Assembly (NCBI GenBank): GCA_943788195.1
Contig: CALSPH010000001.1
Span: forward strand, 1,251,595-1,315,594
Length of the DNA: 64,000 bases
Source of the DNA: an uncultured Bacteroidia bacterium
GTDB taxonomy: Bacteria > Bacteroidota > Bacteroidia > NS11-12g > UBA955
Reading direction: 5' to 3'
In this document: positions 36,891-45,644 of the stretch, one piece after another
Layout: the number at the start of each line of letters is the position of its first letter
Position numbering within the stretch: the stretch's first letter is position 1
Made by a program: the position numbers and the translations under genes
The notes under the pieces: model-generated
The model's input: the letters and a program-made list of their open reading frames with translations, nothing else
Told to the model about the DNA's origin: nothing
Databases searched by the model: none

Positions 36891-37126
36891 TGGATTTCAA
36901 CTTACCAATAAAATGGAATGACTATGAAGATATAGCCATTGCACTATTTGAAAAATTCGGAACGGAATTTTCAGAAGCAAAAATTTACCGAATTCGATTT
37001 ACCGAACTCATGGAATGGGTGCTTGAATTACCCAACTTTGTGGGCAAAAAGGAAGAGTGTAATGAGGGCCATCTAGAAATGATCCAAAGTGCATGGGTCT
37101 ATGAGTGGAGGGATAATCAGGAGTGA
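36890..37126 (+). CDS. iscX: IscX iron-binding/Fe-S assembly protein
   Basis: IscX is a small acidic protein that binds IscS and iron and modulates Fe-S assembly. This copy has 78 aa with the family motifs IKWNDYEDIAIALFEKFG, a RFTELMEWVLELPNFVG helix and AWVYEWRD near the end. It is slightly longer than the typical 66-aa form, with extra residues in the first helix-loop. It overlaps fdx by one base and uvrA by 4 bp (GTGA at 37123). Confidence 0.9.
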   Translation: MDFNLPIKWNDYEDIAIALFEKFGTEFSEAKIYRIRFTELMEWVLELPNFVGKKEECNEGHLEMIQSAWVYEWRDNQE

Positions 37127-39948
37127 ATCCAAACCAAGATTTTATCGAAATAATAGGGGCAAGGGAACATAATTTAAAAAATGTAGACCTAACCATTCCT
37201 AGGAACAGCCTGGTGGTTTTTACTGGATTGAGTGGCAGTGGTAAATCCTCCCTAGCATTTGATACTATTTTTGCAGAAGGTCAGCGCAGATATTTAGAAA
37301 GTTTTAGCGCTTATGCCCGACAGTTTATTGGGGATATGAAACGTCCTGATGTAGATAAAATTAATGGACTGAGTCCAGTCATCTCTATTGAACAAAAAAC
37401 GGTCAGTAAAAACCCACGTTCAACCGTTGGAACCATAACTGAAATCTACGATTTTCTAAGACTTCTTTATGCTAGAGCTGGAATTGCATATAGCTATAAA
37501 ACAGGTAAAAAGATGAAGCGTTTCTCTGAAGGGCAAATCATAAGTACCATCGATACCGATTTTAGTTTACAGAAAATTGCGGTACTTGCTCCACTTGTAA
37601 GAGGTAGAAAGGGCCATTACAAAGAGCTGTTTCAGCAATTGGCCCGTAAAGGGTTTACCAAGGTACGTATTGATGGAGAGTTAACAGATATTACAGGAGA
37701 CCTGCAGTTAGATCGATACAAAATTCATGATATTGAATTAGTCATAGATCGCATGGACGGCAAATCTGCGAATAAGGTTAGAATTAGAGAGGCCGTACAA
37801 ACTGGACTAAAAATGGGCAAGGGTTCAATCATGGTTCTAAGATATGAGGATAATGAGTTGTTCTATTTTTCAAGGAATCTGATGGACGCAGAGAGCGGCA
37901 TCGCATATGATGAACCACAACCGAATACCTTTTCGTTTAATTCTCCTTACGGTTGGTGTAATGACTGTTTGGGTATGGGGCAAAAATCCGTAATTGATGT
38001 AAATACAATCATTCCAGATCGTACCCGTAGTATTAATAAAGGGGCAATTGTACCTATCGGAGAACTTAGGGATAATTGGACTTTCACCCAGCTAAGAGCG
38101 GTGGCAAAACATATGAAGTTTAGCTTGGCCGACAGCATCAATAAAATTACTACGGAGCAATTAAATGCAGTGCTCTATGGTTTGACTGAACCTGTAAAAG
38201 TGTCTGAAAAAAGAGGAGGGCGCATATCCAGTTTCAGTACTACTTTTAAAGGGGTAATCCCCAGAATCGAAGAGCAGTACTACAATAAAGAGGATGATAA
38301 ATTGTATCGATGGGCCGAAGAGTTTATGAGCCTGGAGCCTTGCAATTCTTGTAGAGGAGGTAGGTTAAACGAGGTGGCTCTTCATTATAAATTGGACGGC
38401 AAGAATATTGCAGACCTTGCAAGATTAAACATCAATGACCTTGCAGATTGGATAAATGGAGTAGAAAAAACCTTCGATGAAAAGCAAAAAATCATTGGCT
38501 CAGAAGTAATTAAAGAAATAAAGACCCGTATTGGCTTTTTGTTAGGGATTGGTTTAGGCTACTTAACGCTAAATAACCCTGCAAGGACACTAAGTGGAGG
38601 TGAGGCTCAACGGATACGACTCGCAACGCAAATAGGATCAAGACTGGTTAATGTATTGTACATTTTAGATGAACCCAGTATTGGTTTGCATCAAAGAGAT
38701 AATGCACGCCTAATTGAAAGTCTAAAAAAACTTAGAGATTTGGGCAATAGCATCATCGTTGTAGAGCACGATAAGGAAATGATCGAACAAGCGGATTATA
38801 TCGTGGATATAGGACCTGGTGCAGGAAAAGGGGGCGGAGAAATTGCCGCTTGTGGCAATGCTGAAGAATTTGTAAAAGGTTCAGGATTAACAGCAGATTA
38901 TATTTCAGGCAGGAAAGAAATCGCACTGCCTAAAAAAAGAAGAAAGGCAACGAAAAAGAAGCTTATTATTAAAGGGGCAACAGGGAATAATTTAAAGGAT
39001 ATTACTGCTGAATTCCCTTTGGGTTTACTTATTTGTGTAACGGGTGTTTCAGGCTCTGGTAAATCTACCTTAATTAATGAAACCTTATTCCCAATATTAA
39101 GCCATCACGTATATCGATCGCATTATAAGCCCAAACCGTATAAATCAGTGCATGGCTTAGAACACATCGATAAGGTAATTCGTATAGATCAATCACCTAT
39201 AGGACGTACGCCAAGAAGTAATCCTGCTACGTATACTGGGGTCTTTACCGATATTAGATCACTTTATGCCGACATCCCCGAATCAAAGATCAGAGGGTAT
39301 AAGCCCGGACGTTTTTCATTTAATGTAAAGGGTGGCAGATGTGAAACATGCAGAGGCGGTGGTAAAAGAACGATTGAAATGAATTTTTTACCCAATGTTG
39401 AAGTGTTGTGCGATACGTGTCAAGGCAAACGCTATAATCGGGAGACCTTAGAAGTAAGATATCGCGGTAAGTCGATTAATGATGTACTGGATATGAGCAT
39501 TGATGAGGCCATTGAGTTCTTTGCGAAAATGCCTCGGATAAGACGAAAGATTGAAACATTGCATAATGTTGGTTTAGGATATTTAACCCTTGGTCAGTCT
39601 TCGACAACGATATCTGGTGGAGAAGCACAACGTGTTAAATTAGCCTCTGAATTAAGTAAAAAAGATACGGGAAGCACGTTCTATCTTTTAGACGAGCCCA
39701 CAACCGGTTTGCATTTTGAAGATGTGAACGTCTTGATGAAAGTACTGCAGGATCTGGTTGATCGAGGGAATACCATAGCAGTTATTGAACACAATATGGA
39801 CGTAATCAAGTTGGCTGATTATATAATAGATATGGGGCCAGAAGGCGGAATGGGTGGTGGAGAAATCATTGCTAAAGGTAGTCCAGAAGTGATAATTAAG
39901 TCTAAACACAGTGCAACCGCTAAATTTCTTAAAGCTGAACTGAAGTAA
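37123..39948 (+). CDS. uvrA: Excinuclease ABC subunit A
   Basis: UvrA locates DNA damage for nucleotide excision repair. The protein has 941 aa with two ABC ATPase modules: GLSGSGKSSLAFDT (about residues 34-47) and GVSGSGKSTLIN in the second half, each with an LSGGEAQR-type signature. The two zinc modules are visible (CNDCLGMG with CNSCRGG, and CETCRGGG with CDTCQGKR). Start GTG 37123 overlaps the iscX stop (GTGA), so its translation is coupled to the iron-sulfur genes, although UvrA is a zinc rather than Fe-S protein. Confidence 0.97.
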   Translation: MNPNQDFIEIIGAREHNLKNVDLTIPRNSLVVFTGLSGSGKSSLAFDTIFAEGQRRYLESFSAYARQFIGDMKRPDVDKINGLSPVISIEQKTVSKNPRSTVGTITEIYDFLRLLYARAGIAYSYKTGKKMKRFSEGQIISTIDTDFSLQKIAVLAPLVRGRKGHYKELFQQLARKGFTKVRIDGELTDITGDLQLDRYKIHDIELVIDRMDGKSANKVRIREAVQTGLKMGKGSIMVLRYEDNELFYFSRNLMDAESGIAYDEPQPNTFSFNSPYGWCNDCLGMGQKSVIDVNTIIPDRTRSINKGAIVPIGELRDNWTFTQLRAVAKHMKFSLADSINKITTEQLNAVLYGLTEPVKVSEKRGGRISSFSTTFKGVIPRIEEQYYNKEDDKLYRWAEEFMSLEPCNSCRGGRLNEVALHYKLDGKNIADLARLNINDLADWINGVEKTFDEKQKIIGSEVIKEIKTRIGFLLGIGLGYLTLNNPARTLSGGEAQRIRLATQIGSRLVNVLYILDEPSIGLHQRDNARLIESLKKLRDLGNSIIVVEHDKEMIEQADYIVDIGPGAGKGGGEIAACGNAEEFVKGSGLTADYISGRKEIALPKKRRKATKKKLIIKGATGNNLKDITAEFPLGLLICVTGVSGSGKSTLINETLFPILSHHVYRSHYKPKPYKSVHGLEHIDKVIRIDQSPIGRTPRSNPATYTGVFTDIRSLYADIPESKIRGYKPGRFSFNVKGGRCETCRGGGKRTIEMNFLPNVEVLCDTCQGKRYNRETLEVRYRGKSINDVLDMSIDEAIEFFAKMPRIRRKIETLHNVGLGYLTLGQSSTTISGGEAQRVKLASELSKKDTGSTFYLLDEPTTGLHFEDVNVLMKVLQDLVDRGNTIAVIEHNMDVIKLADYIIDMGPEGGMGGGEIIAKGSPEVIIKSKHSATAKFLKAELK

Positions 39949-39996
39949 TCGCAAAAATGTTTTGATTTATTGGAGCATTAAACCCACATTTGTAAA

Positions 39997-41256
39997 GTGC
40001 AGCTGAAAGCATTTATCAAAGACTTAGCATTTGTACAAGTAGTTAACTTTTTGGTTAAACCGCTTTGGATTTTGGCTGTGGATCGAGTGGTTCAGAATCA
40101 ATTGGGCCAAGAACTTTATGGACAGTATTATGCGGCATTTAATCTGGCCGTAATGCTCATTATTCTAACAGATTTAGGCTTAAATAATTACTTGACCAAA
40201 GATGCGGTTGATGAATCCAAAAGCTCGATGAGCATTATTCGGAACAGCATAAAGATTAAACTGGTATTAAGTTTAATCTATTTTGCACTCATTCTACTTA
40301 TCGGTTGGCAAAAGGATATTCCATTAGGTTTATTAGCTTGGGTTGGGACCAATTTAGTGCTATTGAGTATCTCCCAATGGCTAAGAGTATGGTTTAATGT
40401 AACCAAGGCTTTTCGTAAGGAGTCTTTGGTTGCGGTAACCGATCGACTGGTTGCCATATTACTTTGGCTGGGCATATTTGGTGCATTTACCTTAGAAAAT
40501 CAAGAGTTGCTTCACCTTTTACTGGGTGCACAAACCATCGGATTTATAGTTGCAATTGGTATTGCTCTGTTTTTTATATTTAAGGAAACGGCTCCTTTAA
40601 GCAGTGAACAGCCCACCCATTTAAAACAAGTCTTAATCTCATGTCTACCTTTTACGTTGCTCGCATTCTTTATGGCTGCCTTTACGCGAATAGATGTGGA
40701 ATTAATGGACTACTTTATTAAAGCGCCCGTTAATTATCACAAAGGAGTTTATGCCCAGGGATTTGTAATTCTGAATGCTGGAAATATGATGGCTGCACTT
40801 TTTGGCACCATGCTTTTGCCAATTTTTACCAAACAAATCAAATCACAGGAGACGGTAGTACCCATTATGAAAGTATCCACTTTGATCATTGGAGCTTCTT
40901 CTTTGCTGGTTTTATTGATACTTCAATTTTGGGGGAGCGAAATTTATCAAATTTATTATAAGTCGGGACCTAAGGAACACGATTTTAATTACCATTTAAA
41001 AACCTTTTGTACCGTAATTTTTGTGTACATCCCAATGGCGCTAACCTATGTTTTTGGTACATATTTAACCGCCTTAGGTCGGTTTAAGTTACTTGTAATA
41101 CTGGCAGTAATTACCTTTGTATTGAATGTTTGCCTAAATATTTATTTGCAACCCATTCTGAATGCATACGGAGCCGCAATTGCAGCACTGATTACCCAAA
41201 GTTTCTTTTGTTTGGCCTGTATTTTTTACAGCTTACTTGCGCTTAGAAAGAAATAA
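39997..41256 (+). CDS. Polysaccharide flippase/MATE-like membrane protein
   Basis: A 419-aa polytopic protein of the Wzx/MOP superfamily with about 12 helices, a GTG start at 39997, an N-terminal FVQVVNFLVKPLWILAVDRVV segment and the central GVYAQGFVILNAGNMMAALFGTMLLP. It probably flips undecaprenyl-linked sugar units or a related lipid-linked molecule. It is isolated here: the nearest polysaccharide genes (Wzz and O-antigen ligase-like, 12-15 kb) are 25 kb away. The exact substrate is unknown. Confidence 0.85.
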   Translation: MQLKAFIKDLAFVQVVNFLVKPLWILAVDRVVQNQLGQELYGQYYAAFNLAVMLIILTDLGLNNYLTKDAVDESKSSMSIIRNSIKIKLVLSLIYFALILLIGWQKDIPLGLLAWVGTNLVLLSISQWLRVWFNVTKAFRKESLVAVTDRLVAILLWLGIFGAFTLENQELLHLLLGAQTIGFIVAIGIALFFIFKETAPLSSEQPTHLKQVLISCLPFTLLAFFMAAFTRIDVELMDYFIKAPVNYHKGVYAQGFVILNAGNMMAALFGTMLLPIFTKQIKSQETVVPIMKVSTLIIGASSLLVLLILQFWGSEIYQIYYKSGPKEHDFNYHLKTFCTVIFVYIPMALTYVFGTYLTALGRFKLLVILAVITFVLNVCLNIYLQPILNAYGAAIAALITQSFFCLACIFYSLLALRKK

Positions 41257-41291
41257 TAAACCCCTAACGATAACCTGTTCTCGTCCGAATT

Positions 41292-41313
41292 CTCGGACTC
41301 CGCTCGAACTGAC
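41292..41313. repeat. Short CTCGGACTCCGCTCG repeat, copy 7
   Basis: CTCGGACTCCGCTCGAACTGAC is a diverged half-unit of the repeat family, between the flippase and DUF458 genes. Confidence 0.5.
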
Positions 41314-41336
41314 GGTAAAGGAAATCAGAAATAGTA

Positions 41337-41834
41337 TTAGTGGACTATTTTATTTGCACAGCTTGAACTGGCAAATGCATCGGGTTTGGCTTTAAAGGTA
41401 TATCCCATACCCAATATATATCCCATTGCTTCCTTCAACGCTACGCTGCTTTTGAAACTTGGATCGGTATTGATGTCTGCATGGACCTCCAAATCAACAT
41501 TGTATTTATCCCATAGTTTAGATAGCTGATAAGCCGTTTGTACTGCTCTACTCACTTCTGCAATCATCCGTTCACGAATACCCATGCCTGTTTTCATATG
41601 TTCTTTATTCACAAGCATGAATCCGCCATTGCCTTTGCGAATGAATACAATGGCCGTTGCAAATTCAATCTGAGTACTATATACTTGGCTATCGGCTCCA
41701 ATATATACGCGCAGCTCAGTTCCCTCTGCTATTGCCTTTAACAGGATAGATTCTACTTCAATAACTATATCTTCGATAGGTTGCCCATTCAGTCTTTTCC
41801 AAGCCATGCGCAGCAAGTTAGCCAAAAAGCTCAT
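41337..41834 (-). CDS. DUF458/YkuK-like RNase H-fold protein
   Basis: A 165-aa protein with an RNase H-like core: LRVYIGADSQVYSTQIEFATAIVFIRKGNGG contains the first strand and the Asp, and VDLEVHADINTD provides a second acidic strand. The family (YkuK) is uncharacterised but is predicted to bind nucleic acid. The N-terminal helix MSFLANLLRMAWKRLNGQPIEDI may direct interactions. It stands alone with the opposite-orientation flippase upstream of its end. No experimental role can be given. Confidence 0.75.
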   Translation of the reverse strand: MSFLANLLRMAWKRLNGQPIEDIVIEVESILLKAIAEGTELRVYIGADSQVYSTQIEFATAIVFIRKGNGGFMLVNKEHMKTGMGIRERMIAEVSRAVQTAYQLSKLWDKYNVDLEVHADINTDPSFKSSVALKEAMGYILGMGYTFKAKPDAFASSSCANKIVH

Positions 41835-41930
41835 TGAACAAGCTATGAATAGATGGCAAATTTGTTCACAAATTGTGAACCATTGAACTTAAAAGCTCAA
41901 GAATGTAAAGGGAAAACCTAGGACAGAAAT

Positions 41931-42821
41931 CTATTTTGCAAAGCTAGCAGCCACGGTTGCATCTTTAACACCATTGGCATAATCGTAAAAACCTTTACCC
42001 GATTTAACTCCTAGGTTTCCTGCAGTAACCATATTTACTAGTAGGGGGCAAGGTGCATATTTTGGGTTGCCAAAACCGTCATGTAATACATTTAGTATGG
42101 CTAAGCATACATCTAACCCTATAAAATCGGCCAATTGTAAGGCCCCCATGGGGTGCGCCATACCTAGTTTCATAACGGTATCAATTTCATTGACACCTGC
42201 TACCCCTTCAAATAAAGAGTATACCGCTTCATTAATCATTGGCATTAATATGCGATTTGCTATAAATCCTGGATAATCATTTACCAGGGTCGGTGATTTA
42301 CCTATGGCGGTGGACAATTCCATAATATCATCTGTCACAGACTTATCCGTTTGATATGCGGCAATAACTTCAACCAATTTCATAATCGGTACAGGATTCA
42401 TAAAGTGCATCCCAATTACCTTATTCGGACGTTGCGTAGCGGCAGCTAATTTGGTTATGGAGATAGATGAGGTATTGGTAGCCAATATTGCACCGGATGG
42501 CGCGTGTTCATCCATATCTGCAAAAATTTTCAGCTTTAAACTTTCATTTTCTGTTGCAGCTTCAATCACAAGGTCCGCAGTTTCAACACCTTCTTTAAGT
42601 GAAGTATAGGTTTTTATATTTGAAAGTGCTTGGGCTTTATCTTGCTCACTTATTCTTTCTTTGGCCACCATGCGATCTAGGTTTTTCCCAATGGTTGCCA
42701 AGGCCTTGTCTAAGGCCTCTTGTCTCACATCAATTAAATTGACTTGATAATCCTTCATTGCAAAAACATGTGCAATTCCATTGCCCATTGTGCCACCACC
42801 TATCACCGATATATTTTTCAT
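41931..42821 (-). CDS. 3-hydroxyacyl-CoA dehydrogenase (3-hydroxybutyryl-CoA type)
   Basis: A 296-aa NAD(P)-dependent dehydrogenase of short acyl chains. The dinucleotide motif is GGGTMGNGIAHVF (8-20). The catalytic His139 is in GMHFMNPVP, and the substrate-site segment NDYPGFIANRILMPMINEA follows. The protein lacks a fused crotonase domain, so it is the stand-alone beta-oxidation or butyrate-type enzyme. It is monocistronic and faces an extensive upstream gap. Length and motifs are complete. Confidence 0.95.
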   Translation of the reverse strand: MKNISVIGGGTMGNGIAHVFAMKDYQVNLIDVRQEALDKALATIGKNLDRMVAKERISEQDKAQALSNIKTYTSLKEGVETADLVIEAATENESLKLKIFADMDEHAPSGAILATNTSSISITKLAAATQRPNKVIGMHFMNPVPIMKLVEVIAAYQTDKSVTDDIMELSTAIGKSPTLVNDYPGFIANRILMPMINEAVYSLFEGVAGVNEIDTVMKLGMAHPMGALQLADFIGLDVCLAILNVLHDGFGNPKYAPCPLLVNMVTAGNLGVKSGKGFYDYANGVKDATVAASFAK

Positions 42822-43127
42822 TATGCCTTTATTATTAGCTGCAAAAATGAACTATTTTTTCATGAAATACATTTCTATACATTAAAAATTTTAACCCTAA
42901 TATCTGTTAAGGAATATACTTTTTCTGTCCTTTTATTCCTGAGCACCTATTTTTTTAATTATTAACCCATACTGCTTTTATATACATAAGTAGCAGATAT
43001 TCAGCGATATACAATTTATTGGGCACGCATTACACCACCCTTTTGTAAAAAAAGAATGCCCTTTCGTTTACCTTTAGTCTCAGAAGTGTATTAATGAACA
43101 AATAAATTTATAAATTTGTAGCAAATT
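42822..43127. other. Intergenic region between hydroxyacyl-CoA dehydrogenase and tonB
   Basis: About 305 bp, AT-rich, holding the divergent start regions. The only recognised signal is TAAATTTG at 43111. I saw no gene, repeat or RNA. Confidence 0.55.
43111..43118 (+). promoter_or_regulatory. TAnnTTTG box of the first tonB gene
   Basis: TAAATTTG ends 9 bp before the ATG at 43128. No clear -33 box at 20 bp spacing. Confidence 0.4.
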
Positions 43128-43829
43128 ATGGAATTAAAGAAGAATCCACAAGTAGACGTTCATCAGAGGAAATCAACCAATTTGTTAATTGGTTTGAATG
43201 CTGCTTTAATTTTAATCTTGGGCTTGTTTTTTTATGCGAGCAATCCCGATAAACCGAAAAACATTAAGAAAAGTGCAAATAATGAGCAAATAGAACTCAT
43301 TCCACCAACGGAGCAAGAGCCGCCCAAAGCACCACCACCACCACCCAGTCCAGAAATTATAGAAATTGAAGATGATTCCGATGAGGAGGAAACTGAAACC
43401 ACAACTACTGAAGCGACTGAGAATACGGAAGTAAAACCTATTCAGATTGAAGTGGGTACTGGAGATGAACCTAAGATTGAGATTGACAATACCATTTACT
43501 TAGATGTGGATGAAAGTGGTGAATTCATTGGTGGTGAAGATAAGTTGCAAGAGTTTGCCACTATAAACTTTAACATGCCGAAAATTGCAGACGATTTAGA
43601 AATTAGCGGAACGATATTTATACAATTTGTTGTTGAGAGAGATGGGAAAATTACTCAGCTAAGAGCTATTGCCCCTAAAGAACGTCAATTGGGTTACGGC
43701 TTAGAAGAGGAATGCATGCGCGTAATTAAGTTAACTTCCGGAAAATGGAAACCTGCAAAACGAGCTGGAAAAGCCGTTCGGAGTTACTGGAGATTTCCAT
43801 TTGAGGTAGATAATTCATCTTCATTCTAA
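43128..43829 (+). CDS. TonB-like energy transducer (copy 1)
   Basis: A 233-aa protein with an N-terminal anchor (NLLIGLNAALILILGLFFYA, about residues 19-38), then a periplasmic linker with PPKAPPPPPSPE and a Glu/Asp/Thr-rich stretch (DDSDEEETETTTTEATEN), and a TonB C-terminal domain (TIFIQFVVERDGKITQLRAI ... IKLTSGKWKPAKRAGKAVRS). It should couple proton-motive force to outer-membrane receptors. Another copy at 44582 and a decayed one between them form an array. A hairpin terminator follows at 43851. Confidence 0.88.
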   Translation: MELKKNPQVDVHQRKSTNLLIGLNAALILILGLFFYASNPDKPKNIKKSANNEQIELIPPTEQEPPKAPPPPPSPEIIEIEDDSDEEETETTTTEATENTEVKPIQIEVGTGDEPKIEIDNTIYLDVDESGEFIGGEDKLQEFATINFNMPKIADDLEISGTIFIQFVVERDGKITQLRAIAPKERQLGYGLEEECMRVIKLTSGKWKPAKRAGKAVRSYWRFPFEVDNSSSF

Positions 43830-43850
43830 AATACTTAAAACAATATTAAG

Positions 43851-43882
43851 AACGCTTATCATTCACTTGGTAAGCGTTTTTT
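43851..43882 (+). terminator. Terminator after tonB copy 1
   Basis: AACGCTTA, a 12-nt loop, TAAGCGTT, then a T-run. It lies 22 bp after the stop codon. Confidence 0.75.
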
Positions 43883-43902
43883 ATATTATGATCAGCATTG
43901 CA

Positions 43903-44102
43903 TTTTATTGTTGAACTTGATGTAAGGCACTCATATGAAATTAATAGCCCCTAAAGCATGCCAATAAGGAAATGGTAAAGAACAAGAAGGTATTCGGGTG
44001 GTTCAGTTAACATCAGGCAAATGGAAGGCGGCAATCAGGGCAGACCAATCGGTGCGTAGTTATTATCGGCTTATGATACCCATTAATAATGGGCAGGAAT
44101 AA
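43903..44102 (+). pseudogene. Decayed TonB C-terminal domain
   Basis: FIVELD (43904 onward, like the FVVE-DG strand of intact TonB copies) is followed, in another frame, by RVVQLTSGKWKAAIRADQSVRSYYRL and a terminal stop at 44100. This matches the KLTSGKWKPAKRAGKAVRSYWRF segment of the copy at 43128. There is an in-frame stop and at least one frameshift between the two halves. It is a fossil copy lacking promoter, anchor and linker, left between the two intact genes. Confidence 0.7.
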
Positions 44103-44230
44103 TGTACGGTTTAGGGAGAATAATACATACTGTTCAATGGTTTATACATAAAAAGGAGTGTATATTTACACATACTTAACGCAAGGATATATGGCGTACG
44201 CGTTGTTTGTATGGATTATTCCTTGCATAA

Positions 44231-44467
44231 AGCGAACGGGTTAAAAAAGAATTGGGACAGAATGAACAATTGACATTCCATGTAGAAATGGAAGAAACCA
44301 GTAATTATACCGCTTCTTATAGCCGATCTATAATTGAATATTCAGATATCGAAGAAAATGGTGTCATTGTCTTGCTATTGGGAAATAGAGAGGATGATTA
44401 CTTTAACCTAACCGATCAAGAAAATATTCTGTTGAATCGATTGGGCAAACCCATTTTGTGCCTATAA
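44231..44467 (+). other. Short open stretch, possible gene remnant
   Basis: An open frame reading SERVKKELGQNEQLTFHVEMEETSNYTASYSR and ending with NRLGKPILCL. It lacks an ATG near its beginning (a TTG is at 44252) and has no match I know. It may be the remnant of another gene of the array, but no homology was found by eye. A small protein start within it is not excluded. Confidence 0.3.
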
Positions 44468-44581
44468 CCCAAGCTAAAACATCAAGTTAGCTGCCGTTTA
44501 ATAAACGCATCTGCCCGCTGCTCAATTGCAGCACTTTTCACGAAATATAGTATTTACCTTTTTCGTATTACTGGTATTAAT

Positions 44582-45289
44582 ATGCGTAATATGAAAAATC
44601 AAAAATCAAACCTCAAATTTAAGCACACCTTCTTTCTAATCGGAATTAATATTGCCCTGGGTTCAATCTTAGCATTGTTTAATTGGACCATGGTTCAAGG
44701 CAAAGCAAACTTAGAAGATCCCAAAGAAGTGGGGACCTATTTCCCTCCAGATTATCGTTTTAAAGAGGAGCCGACCAATGATAATAAAAAGGTAGTAACC
44801 AGTAAACGCACGGATACCTATAAAATCAGTGATAATCTGGATGATACACCCAAGGATGATCCCGATTTAACTACAAATAAAAAAGGCATTTCCAATTTGG
44901 ATTCCTTTCTTAAATACAATCAAGATGATGGCGGTCCCATAAAAATGGCGGATGTAGAAGATAAGACCATTTATAAGGGCTTGGATGCAGAGTTCATTGG
45001 AGGGAGCTTTCAATCTTTCGTGCAAAATCAAATCAATATCCCTGGTATAGCAAAAGAAGTGGGTTTAGTGGGTAATGTCACCGTTGAGTTTGTAGTTGAA
45101 AAGGATGGTTCTATATCTAATTTGCTCATTGTTACTCCTAAAGAACGTTGGATGGGTTACGGTGCCGAACAAGCTTGTGTCAATGTGGTGAAATTAAGTT
45201 CCGGAAAATGGCGACCGGCTAAAGTGAATAATAAGCCCGTTAGAACCTTATTCCGTTTACCCATAGAGATTGATTATTCTACGTGGTAA
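44582..45289 (+). CDS. TonB-like energy transducer (copy 2)
   Basis: A 235-aa protein of the same plan as the one at 43128: N-terminal helix (TFFLIGINIALGSILALFNW, about residues 16-35), a charged linker rich in Lys, Asp and Thr but poor in Pro, and a C-terminal domain with VTVEFVVEKDGSISNLLIVTPKERWMGYGAE and VKLSSGKWRPAKVNNKPVRT. The Lys/Asp linker replaces the Pro-rich one of copy 1. The copy-1 and copy-2 C-terminal domains are clearly paralogous. An alternative start ATG is at 44591. It ends at a strong bidirectional terminator. Confidence 0.88.
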   Translation: MRNMKNQKSNLKFKHTFFLIGINIALGSILALFNWTMVQGKANLEDPKEVGTYFPPDYRFKEEPTNDNKKVVTSKRTDTYKISDNLDDTPKDDPDLTTNKKGISNLDSFLKYNQDDGGPIKMADVEDKTIYKGLDAEFIGGSFQSFVQNQINIPGIAKEVGLVGNVTVEFVVEKDGSISNLLIVTPKERWMGYGAEQACVNVVKLSSGKWRPAKVNNKPVRTLFRLPIEIDYSTW

Positions 45290-45320
45290 TGAAATGGGCT
45301 GATTGAATCAAGAAACATTA

Positions 45321-45359
45321 AAAAGGGATTAAGTAAACACTTAATCCCTTTTATTTTTT
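45321..45359. terminator. Bidirectional terminator between tonB copy 2 and tRNA-Leu
   Basis: AAAAGGGATTAAGT, loop AAAC, ACTTAATCCCTTTT form a perfect 14-bp stem followed by a T-run on the plus strand, and a T-rich stretch on the minus strand. It serves tonB copy 2 from the left and tRNA-Leu from the right. Confidence 0.85.
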
Positions 45360-45360
45360 G

Positions 45361-45442
45361 TACCCAGGGTCGGGCTCGAACCGACACGTCTTGCGACATT
45401 GGTGTTTGAGACCAACGCGTCTACCAATTCCGCCACCTGGGC
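45361..45442 (-). tRNA. tRNA-Leu (CAA)
   Basis: The minus strand folds as a class II tRNA. The acceptor GCCCAGG pairs with CCTGGGT (one G-U), followed by discriminator A. D-arm GCGGAATTGGTAGACGC; anticodon arm TTGGT-CTCAAAC-ACCAA with anticodon CAA (reads UUG Leu codons); long variable arm; T arm GTCGG-TTCGAGC-CCGAC. CCA is not encoded. The length is 82 nt. Confidence 0.95.
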
Positions 45443-45481
45443 AGGATATGCATTCCTTCGTATTGGTAAAACTAAGGGCTG

Positions 45482-45512
45482 CAAATGTAAATTCTCTGTT
45501 TCAATTATGCAA
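45482..45512 (-). promoter_or_regulatory. Promoter of tRNA-Leu
   Basis: On the minus strand TTG, 20 bp, then TACATTTG (followed by CAGC), about 39 bp before the tRNA 5' end. Spacing and boxes match the Bacteroidota housekeeping consensus. Confidence 0.65.
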
Positions 45513-45644
45513 TAGTAATATCGGGTTTATCTTTTTGGTCACTATTAGTTAGATGCTTGGGGGTTATCCCAAAAAGGGTGGAGTAATCTAAGGCAATGAT
45601 TAGGGTTGGTATTTACCCATTCGGATACACAATGTCTCATCCTC

